Source: Rubrivivax sp.
Lineage (GTDB): Bacteria; Pseudomonadota; Gammaproteobacteria; Burkholderiales; Burkholderiaceae_C
Direction of reading: 5' to 3'
Assembly: GCA_030653385.1 (NCBI GenBank)
Contig: JAURZM010000037.1
Span: forward strand, 1 to 64,000
DNA: 64,000 bases
Part shown: positions 36,418 to 46,062 of the stretch, in pieces
Position numbering within the stretch: position 1 is the first letter of the stretch
Layout: every line of letters begins with the position of its first letter
The notes under the pieces: generated by a model
Database searches by the model: none
Seen by the model: the letters and a program-made list of their open reading frames with translations, nothing else
Told to the model about the DNA's origin: nothing
Position numbers and translations under genes: made by a program

Positions 36418-38703
36418 TCAAACACCCAGGGCGCGCAGTTCGTCGACGTCGACTTCCAGCTTCAGGAAGGTCTCGTTCAGGCGGCGGGGCGCCACCCGCC
36501 CCTCTCGCGAACGGCTGAAACCCAGGTACAGGCGCGTGCCGGCGCTGCGGCGCCAGGCGTAGGTGAGTGACTCGGTGCGCGACAGGTTCTGTTCGGCCAC
36601 CACGCCGCTTTCGGCCAGGCGGTCGAGCGAACGGCGCTGCACGATGCCACGCAGCGTGTGACGCGCGTCGAAGTGCCACACCGCGAGCCATTGCTGCGCT
36701 GTCTCGCGGTAGGTGCGTGTGCCGTCGCGTTCCAGCCAGGCGCCGCTGAAACGTGGCTCCAGTTCCAGCGCCCGCAAGGGCCGCAGGCGGGCGCTCAGGT
36801 TGAAGCGCCCGCCAGGGCGCACTTCACCCGCCGGCACACCGGCCACCGATGGGCCAGCGGCGGTGTCGGCCAGCCGGCCGAGGTCGATCGACACATCGAC
36901 CAGCGGAAACCAGCTGGCCGGTGTCATCACCAGGCCGGTGCTCAGATAACGCTCTTCGAGCCGTGGTGCCTGCGCCGACGTGCGCAAGCTGGACTGGGCA
37001 TAAAACTCCAGCCACCACTCCAGGTTGCGCGCAGCGGTGGACCACAGACCCGGGCGGATGACCTGCTGCACGACAGCGCCGCTGTGGCGGTCGCGCACCT
37101 GGAAGGCATTGACGTTGAGGTAGAACTCGTTGAAAGGGCCCAGGCCCTGCCAGCCCAGGCTCTGGAAAGCCTCGATGCGGCGGATGCCGGCCTGGTTGAC
37201 AAAACCGCTGTCGTGGCGAAAGCCGGTGCTGATGTCGTCGAGCCCCAGCTTGGTTTCGCTGCTGCCCGTCTTGCGCAGCGCACGCAGGCGCAGGCGGTCA
37301 CCGTCGACGGCTGCCGCCGATTGCAGCCGGCCGGTGGCATCGGGCAATGCCGTCGTGCGCGAGTGCAGCCACTGACCGCGCATGCGCCACTGCGGGCCGA
37401 TCTGCCAGCCCACGTCGGGGCCCAGCACAGTGTTGTCACCCCGGCCGCCTGCGTAGCGCCGTGCGCTGGCAATGCCGCCCAGGGCCAGCGTGCCGGTGTC
37501 GCTGCGCGCGCGCACGGTCAGGCTGTCGGATGCCGGCTGCTCGGCGTAGTCGGTGGCAAAGGCGCCCGGCAGCAGCACCAGGCCGCCACCTTCGTCGCGG
37601 ATGGCAAAGGCGCTGCCGGCCCATTGCGGGCCCCGCCAGGTGGCACGCAGACCCCCTCGCGGCTGCGTGAAGCTGCGGGTGTACAGCGCTTCGGTGGGCG
37701 TGCGCAGCAGGTCGGCCGACTCGAAGAAAAACGGCCGCTTCTCGGCCAGGAAGAGCGCGAAGCGTGAATTGCCGGCCAGCTGCGGCACGTCCAGTTCCAC
37801 CTGCGAGAAGTCGGGGTTCAGCGTCGCGTCCAGCACCAGTTCTGCACGCGGTCGCCATTTCAGGTCCAGGCTGGCTTCGGTGTCGGTTCTGCGCTCCGTG
37901 GCGCTGGATGCGCCCGTGGCGCCGGCCCGCTGGCTGTGGCGCATGGTCAGACCGGGACGCAGGCTCAGGAACTGGTGGCTGGCGGGCAGTTCCACACCGG
38001 CCAGCGGCTGCAGCGTGGCAATGAAGCTGGCCGCGTCACGCGGAATGGGCACCGAACTGAACAGGTGGAACTGCTGGCGCGGCAGCCGGCGCGCGACCAT
38101 GATGCGCCAGTCCTGCCGGCCTTCGGCAAAGCGCAGCGAAGCAAAGGGCAGGCGCATCACGGCAGTCCAGCCAGGGGTTTCGCCAGCGACCTGCGGCAGG
38201 CGGGCGGCGGCGGCGTCCCAATCGAAATCGGGCGCAAAGTCTTCGCTGTCGTCGGAAGCGGTGTGCATGCCGTCGGCCACGCTGCCGGCGGCGTTGACGC
38301 GGAACCACTGTGCCGAACTGCGTGTGCCGATGGCATCGATGTAAACGACCACGAAGTCCTGCGTGCGGATGACACCGTCGTGCCGCACCGCCAGGTCGCG
38401 CATCAACTCGGGCTTCGTGTCCAGCGCGGTGACCCCGACGTACAGGGCCCGGTCGTCGAACAGCACCTGGACACGTGTTCGCTGCGACGGCGTGGCGCCG
38501 TTTTCGGGGGCCTTCTCGACAAAACGGTCGAACACCGGCGCACGTTGCCAGGCCGGGTGCGCCAGCGTGCCATCGAGCTTGATCTGCTCACCGGGCAGCA
38601 GACGCGCGGCGGTGATTGTCAGGGGGTCGGTGTTCTGTGCCGCCACGGGACCGCAGCATGCGATGAGCAGAGTCGACAAGGCAAAGGCCAGCAGGGCACG
38701 CAT
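36418..38703 (-). CDS. DUF5916 protein with CBM9-like N-terminal domain, exported
   Basis: A 761-residue exported protein. After the signal peptide, residues about 30-220 form a carbohydrate-binding-module-9/DOMON-like beta-sandwich (IKLDGTLAHPAWQRAPVFDR, VQVLFDDRALYVGVTALD, PGWTAVMRLPFASLRF). The rest, DUF5916, has alternating beta strands of outer-membrane-barrel character and the conserved FALFLAEKRPFFFESADLL. LIAC at residues 13-16 also fits a lipobox, so lipidation instead of SPI cleavage is possible. Members often lie near peptidase or TonB-type genes; function is unknown. Confidence 0.82.
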   Translation of the reverse strand: MRALLAFALSTLLIACCGPVAAQNTDPLTITAARLLPGEQIKLDGTLAHPAWQRAPVFDRFVEKAPENGATPSQRTRVQVLFDDRALYVGVTALDTKPELMRDLAVRHDGVIRTQDFVVVYIDAIGTRSSAQWFRVNAAGSVADGMHTASDDSEDFAPDFDWDAAAARLPQVAGETPGWTAVMRLPFASLRFAEGRQDWRIMVARRLPRQQFHLFSSVPIPRDAASFIATLQPLAGVELPASHQFLSLRPGLTMRHSQRAGATGASSATERRTDTEASLDLKWRPRAELVLDATLNPDFSQVELDVPQLAGNSRFALFLAEKRPFFFESADLLRTPTEALYTRSFTQPRGGLRATWRGPQWAGSAFAIRDEGGGLVLLPGAFATDYAEQPASDSLTVRARSDTGTLALGGIASARRYAGGRGDNTVLGPDVGWQIGPQWRMRGQWLHSRTTALPDATGRLQSAAAVDGDRLRLRALRKTGSSETKLGLDDISTGFRHDSGFVNQAGIRRIEAFQSLGWQGLGPFNEFYLNVNAFQVRDRHSGAVVQQVIRPGLWSTAARNLEWWLEFYAQSSLRTSAQAPRLEERYLSTGLVMTPASWFPLVDVSIDLGRLADTAAGPSVAGVPAGEVRPGGRFNLSARLRPLRALELEPRFSGAWLERDGTRTYRETAQQWLAVWHFDARHTLRGIVQRRSLDRLAESGVVAEQNLSRTESLTYAWRRSAGTRLYLGFSRSREGRVAPRRLNETFLKLEVDVDELRALGV

Positions 38704-38755
38704 CGGGTGGGCGAGGGTCTTGAGCAGCGCAGGATTCTGCCCGGCCGGGCGCTGT

Positions 38756-40051
38756 TCAGGTCGGCCGAATGGCCGATGCCGTTGGCACAGGCAAGGACGG
38801 CGACGTGGGCGCCGACGGTGGCCGGGTGCTGCGCCAGAGCAACCAGCCGGCGATCGCACCGTTGAGCAGGTTCCAAGCAATGCCGTTGACAAAGGCCGCC
38901 TGGTAGCTGCCGGTCAGGTCGAAGACCTTGCCCGACATCCAGCCGCCCAGCGCCATGCCAAGCAGCGTGCACATCAGCACCGTGCCCACCCGCGCGCCCG
39001 CCTCCTTGGGCGGGAAGTGTTCGCGCACGATGATCGCGTAGCTGGGCACGATGCCACCCTGGAACAGGCCGAACAGTGCAGAGATCACATACAGCGACAC
39101 CAGGCCGTCGAAGGGCAGGAACAGCAGCAGCGCGGCACCCTGCAGCACACTGCCCAGCAGCAAGGTGCGGATGCCACCGATGCGGTCGCAGATGGCGCCG
39201 CTGACCAGGCGGCTGACGATGCCGCAGGCCAGCATCAGGCTGAGCATTTCTGCGCCGCGCGCGACGCCGTAACCCAGGTCACCGCAATAGGCCACGATGT
39301 GCACCTGGGGCATGGCCATCGCCACGCAGCAGGCCACAGCGGCCACGCACAAGGCGCCTTGTGCCTGCGCCAGGCTCAGACCGAAGGGCCGGTTCGACGG
39401 CTGCGCGGCGGCCCGTGCCTGGCCCGCCTTGGGTGGCGCCGCCACCGCCGCCGGCGGCCGTGGCCGCATCAGCAATGCCAGGCCGGCCATCACCAGGCCG
39501 CTGAAGATGCCCAGGCCGATGCAGGTGGGCCGCCAGCCGTAGGCCGCGACGAAGTGCTGCACCACTGGCGGCCAGATGGCCCCGGCCACGTAGTTGCCGC
39601 TGGCACACACCGCCACCGCGATGCCGCGCCGCTTGACGAACCACAGCGAGGTGTCGGCCACCAGCGGCGCAAAACTGGCGCTGCTGCCCAAGAGGCCGAT
39701 GAACAGGCCTTGCGCCAGCGCGAAGCTGCCGATGCCGGTGGCAAAGCCACTGGCCACGAAGCCGGTGCACAGGCTGGCCGCGCCGATGAGCAGCGGCACC
39801 ATCACGCCGTAACGGTCGGCCAGGCGCCCCATCAGGATGCCGCCGACGCCGAAGCCGATCATCAGCGCGGTGTAGGGCAAGGATGCATCGGCACGGGCCA
39901 CGCCGAACTCGGCCTGCACCGCCGGCAGCATCACCGCCACCACGTACATGCCGGCGCTGCCGATGGTCATCAGTGCCAGCGTGACCAAGAGCCGCATGGT
40001 GGCGTAACGCGAGTCGGCCAGGTGGACCTGGCCGGGGGCGGGGGTGCTGAT
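38756..40051 (-). CDS. Major facilitator superfamily transporter (OFA/NarK-like)
   Basis: An MFS permease with about 12 hydrophobic helices and the inter-helix loop signature [12 protein letters not shown] (Gly-x3-Asp-Arg). Other conserved parts are [20 protein letters not shown] and [20 protein letters not shown]. Substrate unknown; the architecture resembles anion or monocarboxylate permeases. The first ATG (39997) lacks any ribosome-binding site, whereas ATC at 40051 lies six bases after a perfect GAGGAG (40063-40058). Translation may therefore begin at a rare ATC; the ATG start would give 413 residues instead of 431. Confidence 0.85.
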   Translation of the reverse strand: MSTPAPGQVHLADSRYATMRLLVTLALMTIGSAGMYVVAVMLPAVQAEFGVARADASLPYTALMIGFGVGGILMGRLADRYGVMVPLLIGAASLCTGFVASGFATGIGSFALAQGLFIGLLGSSASFAPLVADTSLWFVKRRGIAVAVCASGNYVAGAIWPPVVQHFVAAYGWRPTCIGLGIFSGLVMAGLALLMRPRPPAAVAAPPKAGQARAAAQPSNRPFGLSLAQAQGALCVAAVACCVAMAMPQVHIVAYCGDLGYGVARGAEMLSLMLACGIVSRLVSGAICDRIGGIRTLLLGSVLQGAALLLFLPFDGLVSLYVISALFGLFQGGIVPSYAIIVREHFPPKEAGARVGTVLMCTLLGMALGGWMSGKVFDLTGSYQAAFVNGIAWNLLNGAIAGWLLWRSTRPPSAPTSPSLPVPTASAIRPT

Positions 40052-40212
40052 GGGTGTCTCCTCGGGGTGAGCCAAGGCCGCTCTGTGATCGGCTGGGCCG
40101 GGAGCATAGCCGCGGTCAGCGGCACTGCCGATCCGCGCCCGGGCGCCCACCGGCACGGGAGTGCATTGGGTATGCTCCAACGGTTTTCCCACCCGCACCG
40201 GAGCCCCGCCCC

Positions 40213-41295
40213 ATGACCCGCGTCTTCAATTTCAGCGCCGGACCCGCCGCCCTGCCCCCTTCCGTGCTGCAGCAGGCGGCCGACGAGATGCTGGACTGGC
40301 ACGGCAGCGGCATGGGCGTGATGGAGATGAGCCACCGCGGCAAGGAATTCATCAGCATCGCCAATGAAGCCGAAGCCCTGCTGCGTGAACTGATGGCCGT
40401 GCCGGCCGGCTACAAGGTGCTGTTCATGCAGGGCGGCGCCATCGCCGAAAACGCCATCGTGCCGATGAACATGCTGCGCGGCAAAACCAGCGCCGACTAC
40501 ATCGACACCGGCGAGTGGAGCAAGAAGTCGATCAAGGAAGCGAAGAAGTACGGCCAGGTCAATGTCGCGGCCAGCGCAGCCGACACGGGCTACACGACGA
40601 TTCCGGATCGCAGCAGCTGGAAGCTGGACCCGGAGGCGGCCTACGTGCACATCTGCAGCAATGAAACCATCGGCGGCGTCGAGTACCCCGCGCCGCCCGA
40701 CGTGGGCAGCGTGCCGCTGGTGGCCGACATGAGCAGCAGCATCCTGTCGCGCCCGGTCGATGTGTCCAGGTACGGCCTGATCTACGGCGGTGCGCAAAAG
40801 AACATCGGCCCGGCCGGGCTGACGCTGGTCATCGTGCGTGAAGACCTGCTGGGTGGCGCGCTGCCCGCCACGCCCACCGCCTTCGACTACAAGGTCGTGG
40901 CCGACAACGACAGCATGTACAACACACCGCCCACCTATGCCATCTACATCGCCGGGCTGGTGTTCAAGTGGCTGAAGAACCAGGGCGGCCTGCCGGCCAT
41001 CGAGGCCCACAACCGCAAGAAAGCCGCGCTGCTGTACGACTTCCTGGACACCACGGGCTTTTACAGCGCACCCGTGGCCAAAAACTGCCGCAGCCTGATG
41101 AACGTGCCCTTCAAGCTGAAGGACGAGAGCCTGGACGCGGCCTTCCTGAAAGGCGCCGAAGCCCAAGGCATGGTGCAGTTGAAGGGCCACCGTTCGGTGG
41201 GTGGCATGCGGGCGTCCATCTACAACGCGATGCCGCTGGAAGGTGTGCAGACGCTGGTCGCCTACATGAAAGACTTCGAGCGGCAGCATGGCTGA
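40213..41295 (+). CDS. serC: Phosphoserine aminotransferase
   Basis: The 360-residue, PLP-dependent enzyme converts 3-phosphohydroxypyruvate and glutamate to phosphoserine; it also acts in pyridoxal synthesis. [15 protein letters not shown] is the hallmark N-terminus, [16 protein letters not shown] binds the cofactor phosphate, and [20 protein letters not shown] contains the PLP lysine. The late [16 protein letters not shown] substrate-binding block is intact. ATG at 40213 was chosen because the hallmark begins there. Its last 8 bases overlap serA. Confidence 0.97.
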   Translation: MTRVFNFSAGPAALPPSVLQQAADEMLDWHGSGMGVMEMSHRGKEFISIANEAEALLRELMAVPAGYKVLFMQGGAIAENAIVPMNMLRGKTSADYIDTGEWSKKSIKEAKKYGQVNVAASAADTGYTTIPDRSSWKLDPEAAYVHICSNETIGGVEYPAPPDVGSVPLVADMSSSILSRPVDVSRYGLIYGGAQKNIGPAGLTLVIVREDLLGGALPATPTAFDYKVVADNDSMYNTPPTYAIYIAGLVFKWLKNQGGLPAIEAHNRKKAALLYDFLDTTGFYSAPVAKNCRSLMNVPFKLKDESLDAAFLKGAEAQGMVQLKGHRSVGGMRASIYNAMPLEGVQTLVAYMKDFERQHG

Positions 41296-42472
41296 GCGAT
41301 TCGACATCCTGGTGCTCAACGCCATCTCGGCTGGCGGCCTGTCGCGTCTGCCTGTTGCGCGCTACCGCGTCGGCAAGGACCTGGCGGCACCCGACGCCAT
41401 CCTGCTGCGCAGTGCCGACCTGCACGGTGTGGCCATCGCGCCCAGCGTGCGGGCCATCGGCCGAGCCGGTGCCGGCACCAACAACATCCCGGTGCAGGCG
41501 CTCAGCGCTCGCGGTGTGCCGGTGTTCAACGCACCCGGCGCCAATGCCAATGCGGTGAAAGAACTGGTGCTGGCCGGCATGTTCATCGCGGCGCGCCAGA
41601 TTGCACCGGCGCTGCGTTTCGTGGCGGCACTGGACGTGACCCAGCCCGATCTGGACAAGACCGTCGAAGAAGGCAAGAAGGCCTTCGCTGGCTACGAACT
41701 GCAGGGCCAGACGCTGGGCATCGTGGGCCTGGGCAAGATCGGCTGCCTGGTGGCCGACGCCGCCATCAAGCTGGGTATGCAGGTGCTGGGTTACGACCCC
41801 GAGATCACGGTCGACGCGGCCTGGAGCCTGCCTTCGCAAGTGAAACGCGCGGCCAGCGTCAACGAGGTGCTGAAGGGCGCGCAGTTTGTCAGCCTGCACG
41901 TGCCGCTGGTGGACACCACCCGTGGCCTGGTCAACAGCGCCAACATCGGCCTCATGCGGCCGGGTGCGGTGCTGATGAACTTCAGCCGCGAAGGGGTGGT
42001 GGACAACACGGCCGTCATCGACGCGCTGAATGCCGCGAGCCTGTCGGCCTATGTCTGCGACTTTCCCCATGCAAGCCTGCATGGCCACCCGCAGGTGGTG
42101 GCGCTGCCGCACCTGGGCGCCAGCACGCGCGAAGCCGAAGAAAACTGCGCCGTGATGGTGGTGGACCAGTTGCGTGACTACCTGGAACACGGCCAGATCA
42201 TCAACGCCGTGAACTTTCCGGCCGTGCACATGGTGCGGGAAAGCCCCTTCCGCATCGCCATCGCCAATGCCAACGTGCCGAATATGCTGGGCCAGATCTC
42301 CACCACCATGGCACACGCCGGCCTGAACATCCACAACATGGTGAACAAGAGCCGCGGTGAGATGGCCTACACGCTGGTGGACGTGGAAAGTGCGGTGGAC
42401 CCTGGCGTGCTTCAGGCCCTGGCCGCCATCCACGGGGTGCTGGCGGTGCGGTACCTGCCCGATCCGAAGTAG
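41288..42472 (+). CDS. serA: D-3-phosphoglycerate dehydrogenase with ACT domain
   Basis: The 394-residue, NAD-dependent enzyme starts serine synthesis from 3-phosphoglycerate. Substrate residues lie in [16 protein letters not shown], the Rossmann motif is [16 protein letters not shown], the catalytic Arg is in [10 protein letters not shown], and the catalytic His in [15 protein letters not shown]. The C-terminal ACT domain ([20 protein letters not shown]) should bind serine for feedback control. It overlaps serC by 8 bp. The Ser/Thr kinase gene starts 10 bp after its stop, so all three may share a transcript. Confidence 0.95.
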   Translation: MAERFDILVLNAISAGGLSRLPVARYRVGKDLAAPDAILLRSADLHGVAIAPSVRAIGRAGAGTNNIPVQALSARGVPVFNAPGANANAVKELVLAGMFIAARQIAPALRFVAALDVTQPDLDKTVEEGKKAFAGYELQGQTLGIVGLGKIGCLVADAAIKLGMQVLGYDPEITVDAAWSLPSQVKRAASVNEVLKGAQFVSLHVPLVDTTRGLVNSANIGLMRPGAVLMNFSREGVVDNTAVIDALNAASLSAYVCDFPHASLHGHPQVVALPHLGASTREAEENCAVMVVDQLRDYLEHGQIINAVNFPAVHMVRESPFRIAIANANVPNMLGQISTTMAHAGLNIHNMVNKSRGEMAYTLVDVESAVDPGVLQALAAIHGVLAVRYLPDPK

Positions 42473-42482
42473 CGGCAAAACC

Positions 42483-45284
42483 ATGGCCGCGACCGAAGGC
42501 CAGCCTGCGGTGACCGCGTCCCGACGCGACTGGCAGGATGTCTTCAAACTGCTGGACACCGCTCTCGAACTCGACCCTGCCGCCCGTGCCGCCTGGCTGG
42601 CCACGCTGCCACCCGATCAGGCACAGCTGTCGCCCTTGCTGCAGCAGCTGTTGAAGGCGCAGACACAGATCGGCGCCAGCAACTTCCTGGGCACGCCCCC
42701 GAGCCTGGTGTTTGCGCGGCCGCCGGCCGTGGCGGAACTCGGGGCACAAGCGCTCGTCGGCCCGTACCGGCTGCTGCGCGAAATCGGCCAAGGTGGCATG
42801 GCCAGTGTCTGGCTGGCAGAACGTGCCGACGGGCTGCTCGACCGCCACATCGCGCTCAAGCTGCCGCACCCGGGCTGGGGTGACGCCGCATTCGCACCCT
42901 TCACCGACCGCATGGCACGCGAGCGCAATATCCTGGCGTCGCTGACCCACCCGCACATCGCGCGGCTCTACGACGCCGGCCTGACGGAACAAGGCCAACC
43001 TTACCTGGCGCTGGAGTATGTCGAAGGCGAGCCCATCGACCGCTATGCCGCCAAGCATGGCTTGACGCTGCGTGCACGGATCGAACTCATCGTGCAGGTG
43101 GCACGCGCCGTGGCGCATGCCCACGCGCGGCTGGTGGTGCACCGCGATCTGAAACCGTCGAACATCCTCGTCGATGCAGCCGGCCAGGCGCATTTGCTTG
43201 ATTTCGGCATTGCGGCGCTGGTGGAGGCGCACCAAGGTGACGACGTGCCGTCTGCTGCGCCCGCGCCCTCCGCCGGCCGCGCGCTGACCCCCGACTACGC
43301 ATCGCCGGAGCAGATTCGCGGCGACGCCATCGGCACCGCGTCGGATGTCTACTCGCTCGGTGTCGTGTTGTTCGAGCTGCTCGTGGGTGAGCGCCCCTAC
43401 CGGCTGGAACGGGGCTTGGGTGCGAGCGCACTGGCCGACGCCATCGAGCGGATAGAAGTGCCGGTGGCGAGCGAGCGCGCGGCCGAAGCGCGGTCGCGTC
43501 GCCAACTCCAAGGCGATCTGGACGCCGTGCTGACTCGCGCGCTCGCCCGAGCGGCTGGTCAGCGCTACGGAACCATCGACGCTTTCGCCGACGACCTCGA
43601 ACGCCACCTGCGTGGCGAAGCTGTGCAAGCGCGGCCGCATTCATACGGGTACCAGGCCGAGCGATGGATGCGCCGACACAAGATCGAAACGGCGATTGCC
43701 CTGGCATTGCCGGTGGCCGCGTTGGGCGGCGCCTACGCACAAGTGCTGGTGTTGCTTGCCCTGGCAGCGGGTGCCACCGTGGCGCTGTGGCAGCGCAATC
43801 GCGCCCGGGCTGAGGCCGAGCGCGCCCGCATCGCACTCGACCGCGCCGAACAGGTAAAGGACTTCATCGGTTCGATCTTCAGCCACGCGGTGCCGCTCGC
43901 CGGCCGCGGCGGCGCCGTGACCGCGGCCGAACTGCTGACCGCAGCGTCACGGCGGGTGGAGGCCGATCTGGCAGGCCAACCTGAGGTGGCGGCCGAACTG
44001 GGGCTGCTGATCGGCGCTGCGTTCAACGACCTGGGCGAAACGCGCGCCGGGCTGGAGTGGCTGCCCAAGGTCGTGGAGCGCTGCACGCGGGCGCTTGGTG
44101 CAACACACCCCCTTAGCCTGCAAAGCCGTTGGCGACTGATCGAAGCGGCCAACACGCTTGGCGAACTGACGGTCGCCGAGGCACTGCTGCCGGCCCTGGT
44201 CAGCGACTTGCGCGGCGCTCAACCGCGCGAGGCGGCGCTGCTGGTTACCGCGCTGAAGAGCCATGCATTTGTGCACACCAAACGCACGCGTGAACGGCTG
44301 GCGATGGTGGCACTGAACGAAGCCGTGGAAGTGGCGACGCGGCAGTGCGGTGCCGCGAGCAAAGAAGCGCTGGGCGCCCGCGCGAGCCTGTCCAACACCT
44401 TGGTGCACTTCGGCCGCTTCAGCGACGCACTGCAGGCCATCGAGCCCGCGTTGGCGCCGGCCCGCGAGGCATTCGGGGCGCTGCGGCCCCACCCCTTCCT
44501 GATACTGATCGAGCGCAACCATGCGGACGCGCTGGCGCGCTGCGAGCGCCCGCGCGATGCCGCCACCGTGCTGCGTCAGGTGCTGGCCGACCAGCGCGCG
44601 CTCGACGTTGTCGAGACCGTTCGCGTGCGCACGGCAATGACGATGCTTGGGCACGCCTTGATGCTGGGCGGGCAACTCGATGCGGCGGAATCATTGCTGA
44701 TCGAAGCACAGACCCTACACGAGCGACTGACCGGCGGCGGCAACGACGAAAGCATCGGCCTGGTCGTGAGGTTGGCCCTGGTGTGTGCACTCAGAGGCGA
44801 CGGTGAGGCCGCCCTGAACCACCTTGCGCTGGCCGATGCCTTGGCCGACAGCCAGAGCGAAGCCGACGTGCAGGTGCACAACCGCTTGGCGACGCGGGCG
44901 CTGGCCCACGCAACGGCAGGCCAGATCGCGCTGGCGCTGGCGGCCGCAGCGGCGATGCAGTCACCGCCGGCTGCGCTGTCGCCACAAGCTGGCGTGCGCG
45001 TCCTCCGCTCCCGTGCCATGGCCTTGCGGAAGTCGGGCGACGTGGCGGCGGCCGAAGCGGTCGCCGCTCAGGCCTTGCTTGTCGCTGCGCAAAGCACCTG
45101 TTCGGCTCTTGAACGCGGCTTGGCATGGGTCGAGGCCGCACGCTGCAGCGCTGCGCTCGGCATGCCGGTGCAGGCCCGCCAGCACTTCCACGCGGCACTG
45201 GCAGCTTGGGCGGCGGGGCAGGTTGACGGGCCGCTGATGTTGCGGCCGGTGCAACTGGAAATCGAGGCGCTGCCCAAGACCTGA
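42483..45284 (+). CDS. Membrane Ser/Thr protein kinase with C-terminal TPR-like sensor
   Basis: A 933-residue Hanks-type kinase. The glycine loop is GQGGMASVW (102-110), with Lys126 in IALKLP, the catalytic loop HRDLKPSN (Asp222), DFG at 240-242, and the activation-loop PDYASPEQIRGD. One transmembrane helix lies near 415-440 (VLVLLALAAGATVALW), then a long helical, TPR-like extracytoplasmic region. An N-terminal extension (about 1-90) precedes the kinase. Bacterial kinases of this build are often paired with an ECF sigma factor, which is the next gene. It sits 10 bp from serA. Confidence 0.9.
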   Translation: MAATEGQPAVTASRRDWQDVFKLLDTALELDPAARAAWLATLPPDQAQLSPLLQQLLKAQTQIGASNFLGTPPSLVFARPPAVAELGAQALVGPYRLLREIGQGGMASVWLAERADGLLDRHIALKLPHPGWGDAAFAPFTDRMARERNILASLTHPHIARLYDAGLTEQGQPYLALEYVEGEPIDRYAAKHGLTLRARIELIVQVARAVAHAHARLVVHRDLKPSNILVDAAGQAHLLDFGIAALVEAHQGDDVPSAAPAPSAGRALTPDYASPEQIRGDAIGTASDVYSLGVVLFELLVGERPYRLERGLGASALADAIERIEVPVASERAAEARSRRQLQGDLDAVLTRALARAAGQRYGTIDAFADDLERHLRGEAVQARPHSYGYQAERWMRRHKIETAIALALPVAALGGAYAQVLVLLALAAGATVALWQRNRARAEAERARIALDRAEQVKDFIGSIFSHAVPLAGRGGAVTAAELLTAASRRVEADLAGQPEVAAELGLLIGAAFNDLGETRAGLEWLPKVVERCTRALGATHPLSLQSRWRLIEAANTLGELTVAEALLPALVSDLRGAQPREAALLVTALKSHAFVHTKRTRERLAMVALNEAVEVATRQCGAASKEALGARASLSNTLVHFGRFSDALQAIEPALAPAREAFGALRPHPFLILIERNHADALARCERPRDAATVLRQVLADQRALDVVETVRVRTAMTMLGHALMLGGQLDAAESLLIEAQTLHERLTGGGNDESIGLVVRLALVCALRGDGEAALNHLALADALADSQSEADVQVHNRLATRALAHATAGQIALALAAAAAMQSPPAALSPQAGVRVLRSRAMALRKSGDVAAAEAVAAQALLVAAQSTCSALERGLAWVEAARCSAALGMPVQARQHFHAALAAWAAGQVDGPLMLRPVQLEIEALPKT

Positions 45285-45430
45285 ACCCGGATCGATCGCG
45301 ACGACTTGGCTGCCGGCAGCCGGGCGCGACGGGGTCAAGGCGCCGTTCTTTCACTGTTCCCCGGACACCGGGCGAGTGACCGGTTCGTGCGTTAATGCAG
45401 GCCACACCACCACGGCTTGCCAGAACCAGC

Positions 45431-45988
45431 ATGGGCCAGGTCACCACCCTCCTCAACGCCATCGGCCAGGGCGAAAGCAGCGCGCTGGGTGAGCTGTATG
45501 AGCTGCTCTACCCCGAACTGCACCGCCTGGCGCATTCGCGTGTGCGCCGCAGCGGCGACCTGACGCTGCTGGACACCACGTCGCTGGTGCACGAGTCCTA
45601 CCTGCGCTTCGAGAAGTCCGGCGCCGTGTTGATCGGCGACCGCTCGCAGTTCATGGCCTATGCGGCACGTGTCATGCGCTCGGTGGTGGTGGACGTGATC
45701 CGCGCGCGCCAGAGCGAACGCCGCGGCGGTGACGCGGTGCACGTCGAACTGGACGACGAACTGCACGCCGCTTCCGCGCCGGACCACAGCGACAACGAAG
45801 TGCTGCGCGTGCACGAATCGCTGCAGGAGCTGGCCGCCATCGACGCACGCCTGGTGCAGGTGGTGGAGATGCGCTACTTCGCCGGCATGACCGAAGCCGA
45901 GATTGCCGGCGTGCTGGGCCTGACCGTGCGCACCGTGGCACGCGACTGGGAGAAGGCGCGCCTGTTCCTGCATGCCTGCCTGCGCTGA
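45431..45988 (+). CDS. ECF-type sigma factor (Sigma70_ECF family, kinase-linked type)
   Basis: A 185-residue sigma factor. Sigma region 2 includes ALGELYELLYPELHRLAH and the MAYAARVMRSVVVDVIRAR stretch that binds the -10 element; region 4 is VEMRYFAGMTEAEIAGVLGL followed by VRTVARDWEKARLFL. Such TM-less, anti-sigma-free sigmas next to Ser/Thr kinases are thought to be switched on by phosphorylation. The 146-bp gap to the kinase gene holds no obvious terminator, so both may be one unit. ATG at 45431 is the start; 45395 lacks support. Confidence 0.87.
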   Translation: MGQVTTLLNAIGQGESSALGELYELLYPELHRLAHSRVRRSGDLTLLDTTSLVHESYLRFEKSGAVLIGDRSQFMAYAARVMRSVVVDVIRARQSERRGGDAVHVELDDELHAASAPDHSDNEVLRVHESLQELAAIDARLVQVVEMRYFAGMTEAEIAGVLGLTVRTVARDWEKARLFLHACLR

Positions 45989-46013
45989 GCAACGCCGACG
46001 GGCACTGAGCGGC

Positions 46014-46044
46014 AAAAAAAACCCTGCAACACGGTGTTGCGGGG
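46014..46044 (-). terminator. Rho-independent terminator of the protease gene
   Basis: On the minus strand GCCCCGCAACAC and GTGTTGCAGGG form a stem followed by eight T residues (A run at 46014-46021 on the plus strand). It ends the papain-like protease gene and lies between it and the convergent sigma-factor gene. Confidence 0.85.
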
Positions 46045-46062
46045 CTTGCAGAGAACGAGCGC

